From the NCBI GenBank assembly GCA_025345505.1, contig JANVCC010000049.1:10528492-10592491 (forward strand): DNA of 64,000 bases, given 5' to 3'. Each line of letters begins with the position of its first letter. Positions within the stretch are counted from its first letter, which is position 1. Below, piece after piece: positions 1 to 12,111 of this stretch. The position numbers were made by a program, and so were the translations under genes. The notes under the pieces were generated by a model that was not told where the DNA came from, searched no databases, and worked only from the letters and a program-made list of their open reading frames with translations. The DNA comes from Todiramphus chloris collaris (lineage: Eukaryota; Chordata; Aves; Coraciiformes; Alcedinidae).

Positions 1-3000
1 CCACGCTGCAGCCTGGGGTTTGGCTCTGTCAAAAACCCTTTGGTTGGCACAGGCCTGTCCGACAATGAGTGCGGGGCAGGATCTCAGACCCAGCCCAAGC
101 TCTGGCTCTGTGTAGCTGGAGCAGAGAGAATTTGGCTTCTCTGGGTGGGTAGTTACAGCATGGCCGTGTGCCCTTTGTGTTTGGAAAATTTTACACAAAA
201 GGTCAGCTTCTGTGCAAGACTGCTAAAGCTCAGTGGGACCTTGACAGGCTGGAGGGAGGGGCCCATGACAACATTATGAAGTTCAACAAGGCCAAGTGCA
301 AGGCCCTGCACCTGGTGTGGGGCAATTCCCAGCACAAATACAGGCTGGGTGACAAGTTGGTTGAGAGCAGCCCTGCAGAGACGGACTTGAGGGTGCTCGT
401 TGATGAAGTGCTTAACATAAGCTGGCAATGTGTGCTGGCAGCCCAAAAAGCCATCCATATCCTGGGCTGTATCAAAAGATACATGGCCAGCAGGTCAAGA
501 GATCTGATTCTGTCCCTCTGTTCTGCTCTTATGAGACCTCACCTGGAGTACTGCATCCAGCTCTGGAGCTGCCAACCCAAGAAGGACATGGACCTGCTCC
601 ATGTGGAGGGCCACAAAGATGATCAGAGGGCTGGAGCACCTTTCCTACAAGGACAGACTGAGGGAGTTGGGTCTGTTCAGCCTACAGAAGAGGAGGCTCT
701 GACAAGACTTTATAGCAGCTTTTACAGCACCTGAAGGAGGCCTATAAGAAGGCTGGAGAGGGACTTTTCGTAAGGGCATGTGATGATAGGACAAGGGACA
801 ATGGTTGTAAACTAGAGCAGGGTAGATTTAGATTAGACATTAGGAGGAAGCTCTTTACTTTGATGGTGGCAAGGCACTGGACCAGGTTGCCCGGAGAGGT
901 TGTGGACACCTCATCACTGGAAGTGGATCCAGACTGGATGAGGCTCTTGAGAAACCTGGTCTAGTGGGGGAGGTGACACTGCCTATGGCAGGGGCATTTG
1001 AACTAGATGATCTTTAAAGTGCCTTCTAACTCACTTCATTCTATAACTGTTTCATTCTTGGCTTTAAAGAGGCTCCCGTTATAAAGGGTTCTGTGTCACA
1101 GAGCAGTGCCAGTGCTGCAGCCCTGCAGGGACTGAGTACCTCTGCTGGAGTTTCGAAAAGGGAAAGCAATATACTGCTTCAAAGCCTCAACATTGTCTTC
1201 TCCTCTTGCTCTGAAAGTAGGCATGTTCAAAGTTCTATTAAAAGAGCTCAACTTCTGTCCTCTGCAGGTGGCAGCCAGGTGTTCCCATTTTTGTTAGAGC
1301 TCCAGCAAAAAGAAAGGGAGGTGTGAGAGCTGCCTTGTGAAATAGTCCCTTGGGCTGTTCTCATATATTGCAGTGGATACCATGGTGACTGGAGTCTAAA
1401 GAGTGATCTGTTGCAGACTGGAATTACACTTAATGCCACACTTTTTTTTCCAGTGTACCTCTCCATTTGTGGTGGTGTTTGTCAGTTCGTCCATTCTGCA
1501 GTTCTGTAACAGTTTGAGCCAGTGTGGTTTGGGGCTTCAGTGACTCTAGCCATGTGTTCCTCTAGCTGTAAGTCAGCACAGAGAGTTAAATTTGCCAAGG
1601 AAAAAAAAAGATAGCTTTTTCTGTTAGGTTATCTGGCTCAGTTTTCTGAAGTGGCATGCTGTGTGGTTGCATGAGTGTAAATGTTTGCTTGAGGAATGCA
1701 TCGAGGAGGATGCAGCTGTTGCAGCTTAGTCTGGCAGATATGGATACAAAATTTTCACCTTTTCCATTTATCTGTCTCACTGACGGTTCCCAGAGAATGC
1801 ATGTAGCTTGACTAAAACTGACTACTCCACACCTCCCCCCCCCCCTTTTGTGCAAGCTGAATCCTCCTTACTAAGTTCTGATTCGGTACAGTGCTTGGGT
1901 GCATTTTTTTTCTTTTCAGAGGATTTGGTGGTCTCGCTGGGAGATAGTTCTTGTTTCCTCAGGCTGGTCCTGCTGCTGCTGTGTGGAGTCATATTATTTT
2001 GGAAGACATTTTATGGAATGAGTGCATTTTCTCTTCAGGAATGTCTCGGTGTCTGTTTAGCAGTAGTGCCTGAGACTATGAAGTTCAATGTGGCTTCTGA
2101 ATGCATCTCCCAGGTATCATGGGGCAGGTGGAATATAGTTTAGTGTCCTGCCAGAATGGATGCTAGAATAGGTAGACTTTGACTTGATTCAGTATGGCTG
2201 GCTTTTGTTGTATTCATTCTTGTGTAGCAAGACCTTCAGTCTTTGGTTTGCTCTGTGTTTTAGTCCTGTATCACTGTAGGAAAACATACAGTTGGATTTA
2301 ACTTGCAGAGATGAGAATTTGTGCACATATATGGGTTGAGATCTCTGCTTAGACACTGTTGATGTATCTGTTCTGTAATAATTTATCAGTGTGAAATTCG
2401 TTCATACTTTTTCAGCCCAGGAATGGACTAACCAGACTGACTTTAATAGGGAAAGAGAACAGAAACTTCTTGCCAAGAAAGACAAAGGAGGACAGAATGA
2501 CAGTGGCTTGTCTTGTGATTAGGGCAATTTAAAACCCTTTACTTTAACCAGAAAACAAAGTACTATGATGAAATACAGTTGAAGCTGTTTAAATGTCAGG
2601 GGAAATTCTAATAAACTTGAGTTCTTTATATTTAAGACAGATTGAATAAACAAAAGATGCCTCTTCAGTTGAGGAGTGGAGATTCCTGTTTTGGGAATTT
2701 GTTTGTTGTGGGGATTTTTGAGAGCTGTGAAGCTCTGCTTGCATTTTATATTTTATTTTTAATTTATTTTTAAGAAAAATATCTTGTTGTCTTAGCTATA
2801 TTGATTTCTCAGTGTTGAACTGAATGAGTTTGGGTACAGGAAATTAATTTGGAGCTGCTGATAAATGATGATGTAGCATTTTGATGTCTCCTTGAATTCT
2901 GGTGTTTCTGTGTTTGGGCAGAGCCATACTGATAACTATGCCCAATTTGTATGTGGTGCAGTTCTAATAGAGAATTTTAAATGAGAAATTAAAAGAAGTA

Positions 3001-6000
3001 TGTCTTTAAAATTGTTTTTAAAAATCTACTTTATTTAATAAAACCCCCCCATAAACTCATTGTTGCTTCTTAATTACTTCACAGCTGCCCTACTTCATTA
3101 TACAATTGGGGGAAATACAGCTGTTACAGATTGCCAGGGTGTAACCTCTGTGAATAACAGAAAAATCTGTGGTTTTGAGGAAGGTGATGTTTGCTGTTCT
3201 TGTACCTCATCAAGCGCTTCTAAAGAATGGATTTGCTGGGTGTGCAGTCTGTCCTTTCCCTGCAGTAATTCAGCTGAAGTTAAGAATTAACCAGCCTGAA
3301 AGGCAGAAGTCTCCTCACAGTAGTATGGTTTGGGGCTTCTTTGTAATCCTTTCTTTGGTGCTCCGCAAGCCATTCTATGGATAAGAGGATAATTTCTTCT
3401 GGCTTTGAGATTACTTTGAGGAGAAAGGTTTTGAGATGGTTGAAGTCCATAAGCCCAGCTGAAGTGGTTTGTGCTGGTTTCTCATATCCATGAGTACAAG
3501 CAAGTGTGACACAATGAGGAGCAATGTTAAGGACTAATCTTTCTCAGTGGAACATTCTGTATATTCTCCCAAAACTGTTGTCTTTCCTTTTATAGAAACA
3601 GAATTAACTTTAATAAGCATCCATTTTCAACCCCCAAAGACACTTCACTGAAGCAAAAATCAGATGTTTCCTGTATGTGCAATGTAAAGGGAAGAACAAG
3701 TGATTCTGCTGTATTGCATTAGTTATAGGAGGCTGAAGTCACACCTCTGCATTCTGGTACCTTGTATTCACTTCAAATGTGTACATGTATATACATATGT
3801 GCAGCAACTCAAGTACTTGTATTATGAATTAAAAATTACCAAGCATGCTTGTCTGAAACAGAAGGTATCATTCATCTGGAAGCTCAGCTATTTCTTAATC
3901 TTTATTACAGTGGGCAGCATTTTACATTAAATCTTTCCATTGCATGCTTGTGTTATATGTATATTGCCTGTAGTTGATATTTAACTGTTGACCAGATGGA
4001 TCAGCTGAGGTCTATCGGATGCTTCCTTGCATGTACCCTGCAATTCAGTCTGTCGTGATACTGACTGGCTTCCAGTGCCATAGGGCTGGCTCTAAAGACC
4101 TCTGAGAGCTCTCTCTCAGAGCTGAGGATATCTGACCTCCTGGTAGAGCATGTGCAGAGCTCCCTCAGGTTGCAACAGCTGCTCATCCTGCGGCACTCTG
4201 AAGCTCCTCCGTGAAAGAGTAATAGGCTAGAAGACAAAAGCAAACCTGTCCGTCTTCTGGACTATTTCTACTTTATTGTAACTGGTAGGTTCTGCCAGGT
4301 TATCCTTACACCTTGAAAATAAACACCAGTTCAGTGTATACAAAATTATGTGAACATTTGTTTTGGTAAAGATGAAAAGTTTACTGTACATTGGTGTGTT
4401 GACTGCTGTTCAGCCAGCTTTTGATTTAATTTTTTTCTTCCTGTAGTCAGATCTGTGAAAAAGCAGTGGTCATTTCCTAAAGTAGTTACATGAGCTGTCT
4501 GCTAATATCCATCTAGACTGTGCTGGAGTGTGCCTGTACTCTTGAATATTTTTTTGGCTCAGACTTGTCAGAAACATAGCTTCTTAACATGGACAAGTAA
4601 GGGCCCAAATCACTATCAGGAGAGCTTTCTTTAATTTCATAAATAAACCATTTTTCTGAAAGGAACATGTGGTAGGAACACTTTACACAGGTTTGCTTTT
4701 GACTATCGGTAATGAAAATTTCAAGGTGATGGTTTGAGAAGACATTCAAAACATTTTCCAGTCATTGCTTACTGAGACATAACTGACTTGATGCCGTAAA
4801 GCAAAAAAAAACCCCTAAACCTTAAATTCACATCTTAGCTCTGAACAAAGTATAATTCTGCCTGACCTTCAGCCTGTGCAGGTTTGTACATACGGGCAGC
4901 TCAGTCTAGAGTCTGGGTCTCTCTCTGCAGCACACAGTCGCTGACCTCGGTTTGTGAAGAAAAGGTGACTTCTGTTGATCTTGCTGAGAAAGCCTGTAGT
5001 ATTTACTCTTTAAGTCCATGTTTCTGAAGTTACACAATTTTCTGTTAAAAGTTTTGACACCAAGAATGAGGAATTGTTCATTCTAAGTCGAATCAGAATA
5101 GTGATGGCATTGCTGTCATCTTCGGTTGTTAATGTAAGTCATTAGTTTTTAATGGTGTTGAAGATACTGCTTTCTATAAAGTTGTGATTATTTTGGTTAC
5201 TTGGAAGTTTATGTCCTGCAGGGGGGAGAGAGGGTCTGTTTGAATCCAAAGTATCTGGAAACTGCTGGACTTTTGCCATTACCTCATATGTCTCCAAAGG
5301 CATTCATGTGGTTTTAGCGATGTGCTTAATCCTGGCAGCAGGGAGATGTTCTCTGTACCAGCTGCTGACAACCTAGCTGGGTTTTCTTAAAGCTGGGGGG
5401 GGGACTGGAACAGAACGGAAGCTGAACAATGGTTGTTCAGAGGCTGTAGTGAAGAGTCTAGCATGGAAACCTGAGGAGTATGGCTTTTGTCCAACAGCCT
5501 TTTAACAGAATCTTTTACCTTTTAATCCTATTAGTCCTTAAATGGTCTGGCCATAGCAAGCGATCTGGCTTAAGTGAGGGCCTGGTGAGGAGGGAAGAAG
5601 GCAGCTGGTCATGGCAGGGTGCTGTGTTGTGGACAGCAGGGTGGTGAAGTGCTGGCTGTGGAAAATGAGTCCAGTGACAGGGCATAGGAAAAGGATGGTT
5701 GTGTAAGTGTGGGGTCACCAGGTGTCCTGTTTTTCAGGTGGGACAGAACTTATTGAGGAGTGGTCAAATGTGGTGAGGGCCCACTATTGCAACTTATTGA
5801 CATGATATATACTTAGCCTTTGCTAAAGTGACATTAACAGCCTTTTCTCCCAAACAAAGTGTAAAGCCCTCAGTAAGTGAGGAGTTTTTTGGGTTTCTTT
5901 TGTTTTTTTTTCTATTAGAAGTCTTATAGAATGTAGTTGTCCTCCTGAAAAGTGTGGGAAAGTTCATCTTTTGGCAAAAGTCCATTTGCCCTATGCAATG

Positions 6001-9000
6001 CTAATCAAATTACTTGAAGATTTTGCTGCTCCTTTTTTCTGCTCCCTGCCAGTTTGTTCTAGAAAGCTGCTGTGCTGAAAAATTGTTCCTTGCAGTACAG
6101 CTTAATTTTCCGGGCAGTCCTCAGAAAAGACTGCTCTTGGGCTGCTGGTATTACTTGTTCCAGCAAGTTTCTTCTGCTCTATCTAATCTTGAACAGCTTT
6201 TGTTATGTATGCCTGCCTGTCTTGGTAAACCTATAAGTTCCCTTGTTCTTTGCTTTTTAGAAAGCTAGGTTTTGGGGTGGTTTTTTGGTTTTGGGGTGGT
6301 TTTTGGGTTTTTTTGTGGGTTTTTTGTTTTTTTTTTTTTTTCCTTCCATTCTGGGCTCCCACTGAAAGATTTCAGAAAGGAAAATGTTCTTCCAAAGATA
6401 CAGCTCCTCATTTGCTGAGCTTGGCATCTGTGCTCATGTGTGCCTTCTGGAAGGATATTGCTGAGGAAATGTTTTAGGTCCCTGGCTCTGGAGCAGTTGT
6501 TTACTTGCTGGAGTGTAACTTCACAAAATCTCTGCAATGAATGTTTTTTCCTGGAGCCAAGTGGCTGAGTGGGTGCCGAGACAGGCACTGACAAATGCAG
6601 CAGGCAGGGCGTTCTGCCTTTGCAACCTCCCAAGAATACCATGGCAAATGATAATTTGTCACAATTGTTGGCCTGGCTTTGGAACATGCCCATGTGCCGG
6701 GATGTGACCGTGTTCTTTGTATGCCTCTGAGGCAGTTGTAATGTATTACAGGCAGCTGCAGTGATTGCTTTTTTTTCCCCCTTCTCCCTCTTCAATCAGT
6801 CACTCTTGAGAGAGACTTTGTCAAGAAATCTGGTGCCTCTGTGGTTTGTAAGTAGAAACTTGACATCTTCTGGGAGAATGGCCCTGGTGCTAGGGAGCAG
6901 TGATTGAAAATCCAGGCAAATGATGAGGGCAAGCACAAAATTTTCAAGGATGGCTACTGTTTCTGGTGTCTTTCTAGGCACAGCTTGTGCTTGGGCCTGA
7001 GTGTCCTGCTAGCACAGTTTGTGCACCATGATGGATGAGCTCTTCCGGGCAGGGCACAAGAGTCACTTCCTGTTCCTGTCACAACACTGCTTAGAAGAAA
7101 GTACATCACAGGTTGGTGAGTTTAAGCTTGTTTTAGTGTGAGGAACCTTAAAGTCTGAACAAACAGTCCTGAATGTTTTTTCTTACTCAGAGTAAAACTT
7201 CTGGTTTATGGTAGGTTACTTCAGCCTTACCGACAAAGCCATTTAGTCCCCTAGAACAGTCACTAGAAAGGCTGTCATTGTCTTCTGTATGACCCATTTA
7301 TGCATTTTCCATAATATCCTCGTGTCCAGAAGGCTGACCAGGTGGGGTATTCCTTGGTTGTGCTACCAGCTCCCATGGCTAATTCCCCATACTGAGACAG
7401 AAGCACTGTTCAGTGCTGGGAGGAGTACACAACAGCACTGGTGCTTGGTTAGGCCTGGTACAATGATGAAGGGTGTTCCTGTCCTTTAAATAGGGCTATG
7501 AGATTTTATCAAAGAAAATTATTTAATATTGTGGTAGCAGAGATTTAGGAAATGGTTTGTGTAGCCTGCTAACCACACTTCTCTGGCTGGTACATTTACC
7601 CTAGCTTGTACACACAGTGACTGGGACCAGTCCACCTTTCAGTGTACAATAAATGTCTCTAGCCAAACTTTTTTTTTGTAATGTCTTCCATTCAGTTCAG
7701 AATGGTTTTGTCAATGTGGTTTGCAGAATCATCTTTGATCTGTGATGGAGAAGCATTTTTTTCACCTCAATACTTAACAAACGGCAATAGGAACCTCTAT
7801 AAGACAGCTGAATGAACAGCACTAACCACCTCTAACTTGCTGTTGAAGTAGTCCCTAAGTATTTGAAGGATTCCTGCCTGTGCCTCTTCCTTCAAGTCAT
7901 ACTTGTCTCTGGAACATCTTTGACCATAATGAAGACCTTGTGTGGACTGCAGGTGCTCAGACCAACTGGGACCCTCATGCATTGCTGAGATCGAACATCT
8001 AAAAAGTTAATGTCATCTGTATGTTTCTAGTTTGAGTTGCTTAACTTTGAGAAAGGAAATACATAGGGGTTGCTTGCGTAACTGAACTCATGTCATTTCC
8101 TCTCTTTTCAGATTTGTCATAGGGTTCTGTGATTATTTTAGCTTAATTGATTTGTCCCTCACTTCCTCATGAGATTTGAGGTTGCCCTCCATATGTTCTA
8201 GCAGATGCATTCTTGCTGGAGAGCATGCGATATGCAAGTGTGAATCTCTTGCGCTGTCTTGGCAGCACCCAGGCTAGTAAGTGCATCAGTTCAGTTGTAC
8301 TTTGAGTCTCTCTGAACTTGAATCTCCAGTTTGTAGGTGAGCTCAGTCATGCAGGTGTCTTACAGCTCTGGGTGCTGCAGCTGCAGTGGTGAGCTGCCTC
8401 ACAGTCTGCAGGAATGATGCAAAAGTGACAGAAAAGCACTGCAGTTTTATCAGCAGTTAACACTAATGTAAGAAGTATTTGTGTTTTTCTTTCCCCTTCC
8501 TCCAGGCACACGTTCTGTTCTCTTCTGTAGTTTTCTGTGCTTGACCCCTACAGTGTGGTATTTCGAAAAAATGGCAGAGGTGGGGAAAAAGGTGGGAAAA
8601 GTAATTTTCAAGGAAGGCTAGAACTGATTTTCTGTTCATAGGGTTGCAGATGCTTGTATTATGGGAGGAGGAGAGTTTGAAGATAAGGAAGGAAGGAGTA
8701 GAAGAACGGTTACCTGTTTCTACAGTATTAGCTGTTATGTCAGTTTAGTAGCAACATGTAAAATCACTTTGAGACTTTAATAAAAGGTAACAGGATTCTC
8801 ATATCTGTGTTCATGTGACTCCTAGTCTTATTTTAAGCTGCTTTTCAGCCAAAAAATTAGAAAACTAGTTACTAAAATTGTCACAATAACCAAAGCAGTG
8901 CTAATTTTCTTGAGGTTTCATTGTTACTGAAATGCTTGCACCAGAACAGTGTGTTTTTGCTGACACAGGAATTAAAATCTGGCTATAGCCATACATGAGA

Positions 9001-10887
9001 AGAAAACAGAATATATAGCTAGTTGTGAAATTTTGAAATCCTGAACATACCAGTTTCAAGTTCCATTTTAGTAAACAGAGCTAAAAGATAAGTTATTAGG
9101 AGACTGCAGATGTATGCTGTGTGTACAAGCCGCTGGGTCATTCTTGACAGAACAGCACATCATTGTGAGCTCACAGATTACTTTCAGGAGCATAAATGAA
9201 GAATCAGTGACAACTGAATGGTTGTTACTCCTGCAGCAGTATGCATTCATTTACCTGGGAAAAGGTGGGGGATTCTATAGAAATACAATCAGCAGCTTTC
9301 CGGGAGACAGGGTACCAGTCTGAATTCATTTGAGACTTGAAGGAAAAGAAAACTTTATTTAAAGAAGATGCTAGGCAGAAATGTTGTGTAGCTGTTAGTG
9401 TGAACAACTAAAATAATAATACTAATACTATGTGAGAGTATTCACTGGCACATATTCCAGCAAGCCCTGGCTCTGCAGTAACCCTTGGGGTGCTCTTTGA
9501 GTAAGAGTGTATGTATCCTTTGATACTCATGACAACAAACAGCCACTCTTCTCCAAGTCCTCAAGAGACAAAGGTTAGAATGAAAGCTAATGCAGAATGA
9601 TTCTCAAGTCTCCTTCCATGAAAACTTTACAGATTGCCTGTATTGTTTATCTGCTTTTTTTCTAAAATAGTGCTTTTTGGTGAGGTGGCCAAAATTAGGC
9701 AAAAGGTGGGGAGGAGGAAAGGAGCAGGTAGGAAAGAACTGTCTTCAGAGGTAGTGGGAAAGGATGACAGAAGAACAGTTAACTTTTTTCAGAATTGAGA
9801 GCATGTATGAAAGCTGAAGACTGCCATATACTTTTTAATGTATTTGAAAAAGATCTTGCTCTTGGACTGCTGTTATGCTACCAGTGTAACACCTTTTAAT
9901 GATGTGCAGTTTGACCATCTGAACAAACTAAATGCAAATATCAAACAAATGCACATCACAGTCCTCAAGGAGAGTTTATGGAGGGATCTGCTCAAACAAT
10001 GAGATTATTGCTTGATTATTCTAAAATACCAGGGATTTTTATCAGTTGCAGGATGAAATTTCAGTTTGATGATGGTGTACAGATATACTAGCTTATAAGT
10101 TTCCAGTAGAGCTAAACTAGAAGAACGTAGTTGGGAGAGGCAAGTAATGTGTGTATGTGTCTTGCCAAACGGAAAGATGGGAGAGGCTAAAAGTGGAATT
10201 TACTCTCTGAAAGTGTACTGTATGCTGAACATCTTGCCCCATGAGAAATGCATACAGAGGAAGGTGTACTGCCTCCTTGCAGAGTGGAGTTGGCAGGCTC
10301 CAGAACTAACAGGACTCCTTTTTTCACAGAGTTTCTCTTGTTTCTCTGCTTTGGGGATGAAGATGATAATGAGTTTACAGAATTAGAAGCATTTTGCCAT
10401 TTCTTTTCACCCCTTCTATTTGATTCACTGGTATGCCGTGGTCAGATCCATCTGAAAGCTAGCCATGTAAGAATTAGAAACTTCAGACAGGCTTATGCTG
10501 GCTAAGGGTGTTGGCGGAAGGGTGCATTAGCTCAGATTCAGTTAGGCTTATTTTGAAGTTGCAAACTGTATGTGGGAATTTAACATGATCTATGGTATGC
10601 TTAGTTTTTGCAGATTCTGTATGGTCTTGAAAAGTTCTTTTGTGTTAGTATTTTGTAGTTGGAAGCTGCTAGCTGGCATAGTAGGTTCACCCTTAGTACT
10701 GCAGTGACGTATGCCACCACTAGCTAGTGCTGGCTGGCATGTTCAAGCAGCACTTTCAGCTTTTTATGGGTAGGTCATTGTTACTACTTTCTTATCTGGA
10801 TACTGTCTGAATGCACTTATACCTGTGAGGTTTCTAGGTGGGAGATGTGTCAACTCTCAGGTTCTTTTTTGTTTTTTTTTTTTCCAG
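1..10887 (+). other. FOXO4: FOXO4 intron 1 (3' part)
   Basis: This stretch has no exon I can recognise. FOXO genes carry one long intron that splits the forkhead domain, and the FOXO4 exon at 10888 opens exactly at that point, so the whole left end is read as its intron. The sequence is AT-rich, with scattered T-runs (6285-6340 is a T/G-rich stretch) and one CR1 copy near the left edge. The intron ends in a T-rich polypyrimidine tract and CAG at 10885-10887. Short open frames occur on both strands but none resembles a known protein. An unrelated small or noncoding gene inside the intron cannot be excluded. Confidence 0.75.
230..1060 (+). mobile_element. CR1 LINE fragment A (3' end)
   Basis: 5'-truncated CR1 non-LTR retrotransposon in + orientation. 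The upper part translates to the C-terminal end of CR1 ORF2, with readable pieces such as KAKCKALHL, DLRVLVDE and ASRSRDLI. The lower part is the typical CR1 3'UTR, including an 'aactagatgatctttaa' stretch and an ATTCTAT-like tail near 1040. The frame is interrupted. It lies in FOXO4 intron 1. Confidence 0.85.
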
Positions 10888-12111
10888 AATTCTATTAGAC
10901 ATAACCTGTCCCTGCACAGCAAGTTTATTAAAGTCCATAATGAAGCCACAGGGAAGAGCTCTTGGTGGATGCTCAATCCTGAGGGTGGTAAAAGTGGAAA
11001 AGCACCAAGAAGAAGAGCTGCCTCCATGGACAACAGCAGCAAACTCGCAAAAGTCAGAGGTAAAGCATCCAAAAAGAAGCCTCCTCTCCAGTCTGCTCCA
11101 GAATCCACTGCTGACAGTCCTGGCTCACAATTCCCTAAGTGGCCTGGGAGCCCGTCCTCAAGAAGCAATGAGGACTCTGATGTGTGGAACACCTTCCGGC
11201 CTCGAACCAGTTCCAATGCAAGCACCATTAGTGCCAGACTTTCTCCTATACTGACAGAGCAGGATGATCTTCAAAATGAAGAGCTGCTTCCTTCTCTAGT
11301 GTACTCCAGTGCGTCCAGCAATGTTCCACCAACTGTGACTGAGGAGCTTGAGCTCATTGATGGATTAAATTTGATGTCTTCCAGCTCATCTGTGTTATCT
11401 ACCCAGCAATCTGCCTCGAGTGGTCAGATCCAGAGAGATTCCAGCTTTTCTTTGCAGAGCCCAAATGCAGCTGGTCAGACCACTACTTTTGGCAATTCAC
11501 TGTTTAACCCTGTTGATATCTCACTGCAAAATTCTGTCAGCCATTTCTCTGCCCCTCAGACCTTGGAAGCTCTTCTGACACCCAATTCTCCACCTCCAAG
11601 GGATGTAATGATGACTCAGGTGGATCCAGTTCTACCACAGACTGGTAACAGAATGAGCAGCCGAACTCTTCTGCTTCTAGGTGGACAAGCCACCCAGAGT
11701 AAGATGAGCTTAGGCAGTCCACAAGGAAAGCCTACAGAGCAGCAAGCAGAACCAGTTGTTGCCAGTGTTTTGCCATCAACACTTCCCATAGTAACATCTC
11801 CTCAAAACACTACCAGCATCACCAGTTTGAAGGCTCCAGTTTCTGCAACAACTGCTCAGTCAGTCCATCTGGGCAGTCAACTGCTGCTTTCTTCTTCTAG
11901 CCCTGCTCCCTTGGGATTGAACCAGGATAGACTGCCCATTGACCTGGACATGGACATGTACATGGAGAACCTTGAATGTGATATGGATTACATAATCAAC
12001 AGTGAACTCATGGATGGAGAAGGACTGGACTTTAATTTTGAACCCATTCTGTCTACTCCCAGCTATCCCAGCACCTCACAGGCCTCCAACCATACCTGGG
12101 TACCAAGTTAA
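10888..12111 (+). CDS. FOXO4: FOXO4 main coding exon (partial gene)
   Basis: Forkhead box O transcription factor, the AKT-controlled nuclear factor for stress, metabolism and cell-cycle genes. This exon encodes 407 residues. It opens after a polypyrimidine tract and CAG with NSIRHNLSLHSKFIKVHNEA, the second half of the forkhead domain (helix 3 and wing), then WWMLNPEGGKSGKAPRRRAAS. The serine at exon residue 46 fits the second AKT site, inside the nuclear localisation signal. TFRPRTSSNAS fits the third AKT site. The C-terminal activation segment has MYMENLECDMDYII and EGLDFNFEP. TAA stop at 12109-12111. FOXO4 rather than FOXO1 or FOXO3 is chosen from the neighbours (CXorf65-like, IL2RG, MED12) and from ENLECDMD. 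The first AKT site and the DNA-binding N-terminus are upstream of the window. The protein continues past FNFEP to a TWVPS tail that human FOXO4 lacks. Confidence 0.96.
   Translation, partial: NSIRHNLSLHSKFIKVHNEATGKSSWWMLNPEGGKSGKAPRRRAASMDNSSKLAKVRGKASKKKPPLQSAPESTADSPGSQFPKWPGSPSSRSNEDSDVWNTFRPRTSSNASTISARLSPILTEQDDLQNEELLPSLVYSSASSNVPPTVTEELELIDGLNLMSSSSSVLSTQQSASSGQIQRDSSFSLQSPNAAGQTTTFGNSLFNPVDISLQNSVSHFSAPQTLEALLTPNSPPPRDVMMTQVDPVLPQTGNRMSSRTLLLLGGQATQSKMSLGSPQGKPTEQQAEPVVASVLPSTLPIVTSPQNTTSITSLKAPVSATTAQSVHLGSQLLLSSSSPAPLGLNQDRLPIDLDMDMYMENLECDMDYIINSELMDGEGLDFNFEPILSTPSYPSTSQASNHTWVPS

Noticed and set aside
6265-6795. 176-codon - strand open frame in the FOXO4 intron
   Set aside because: Its end is a Lys/Pro/Thr-rich translation of a T/G-rich tract; no domain and no splice context.
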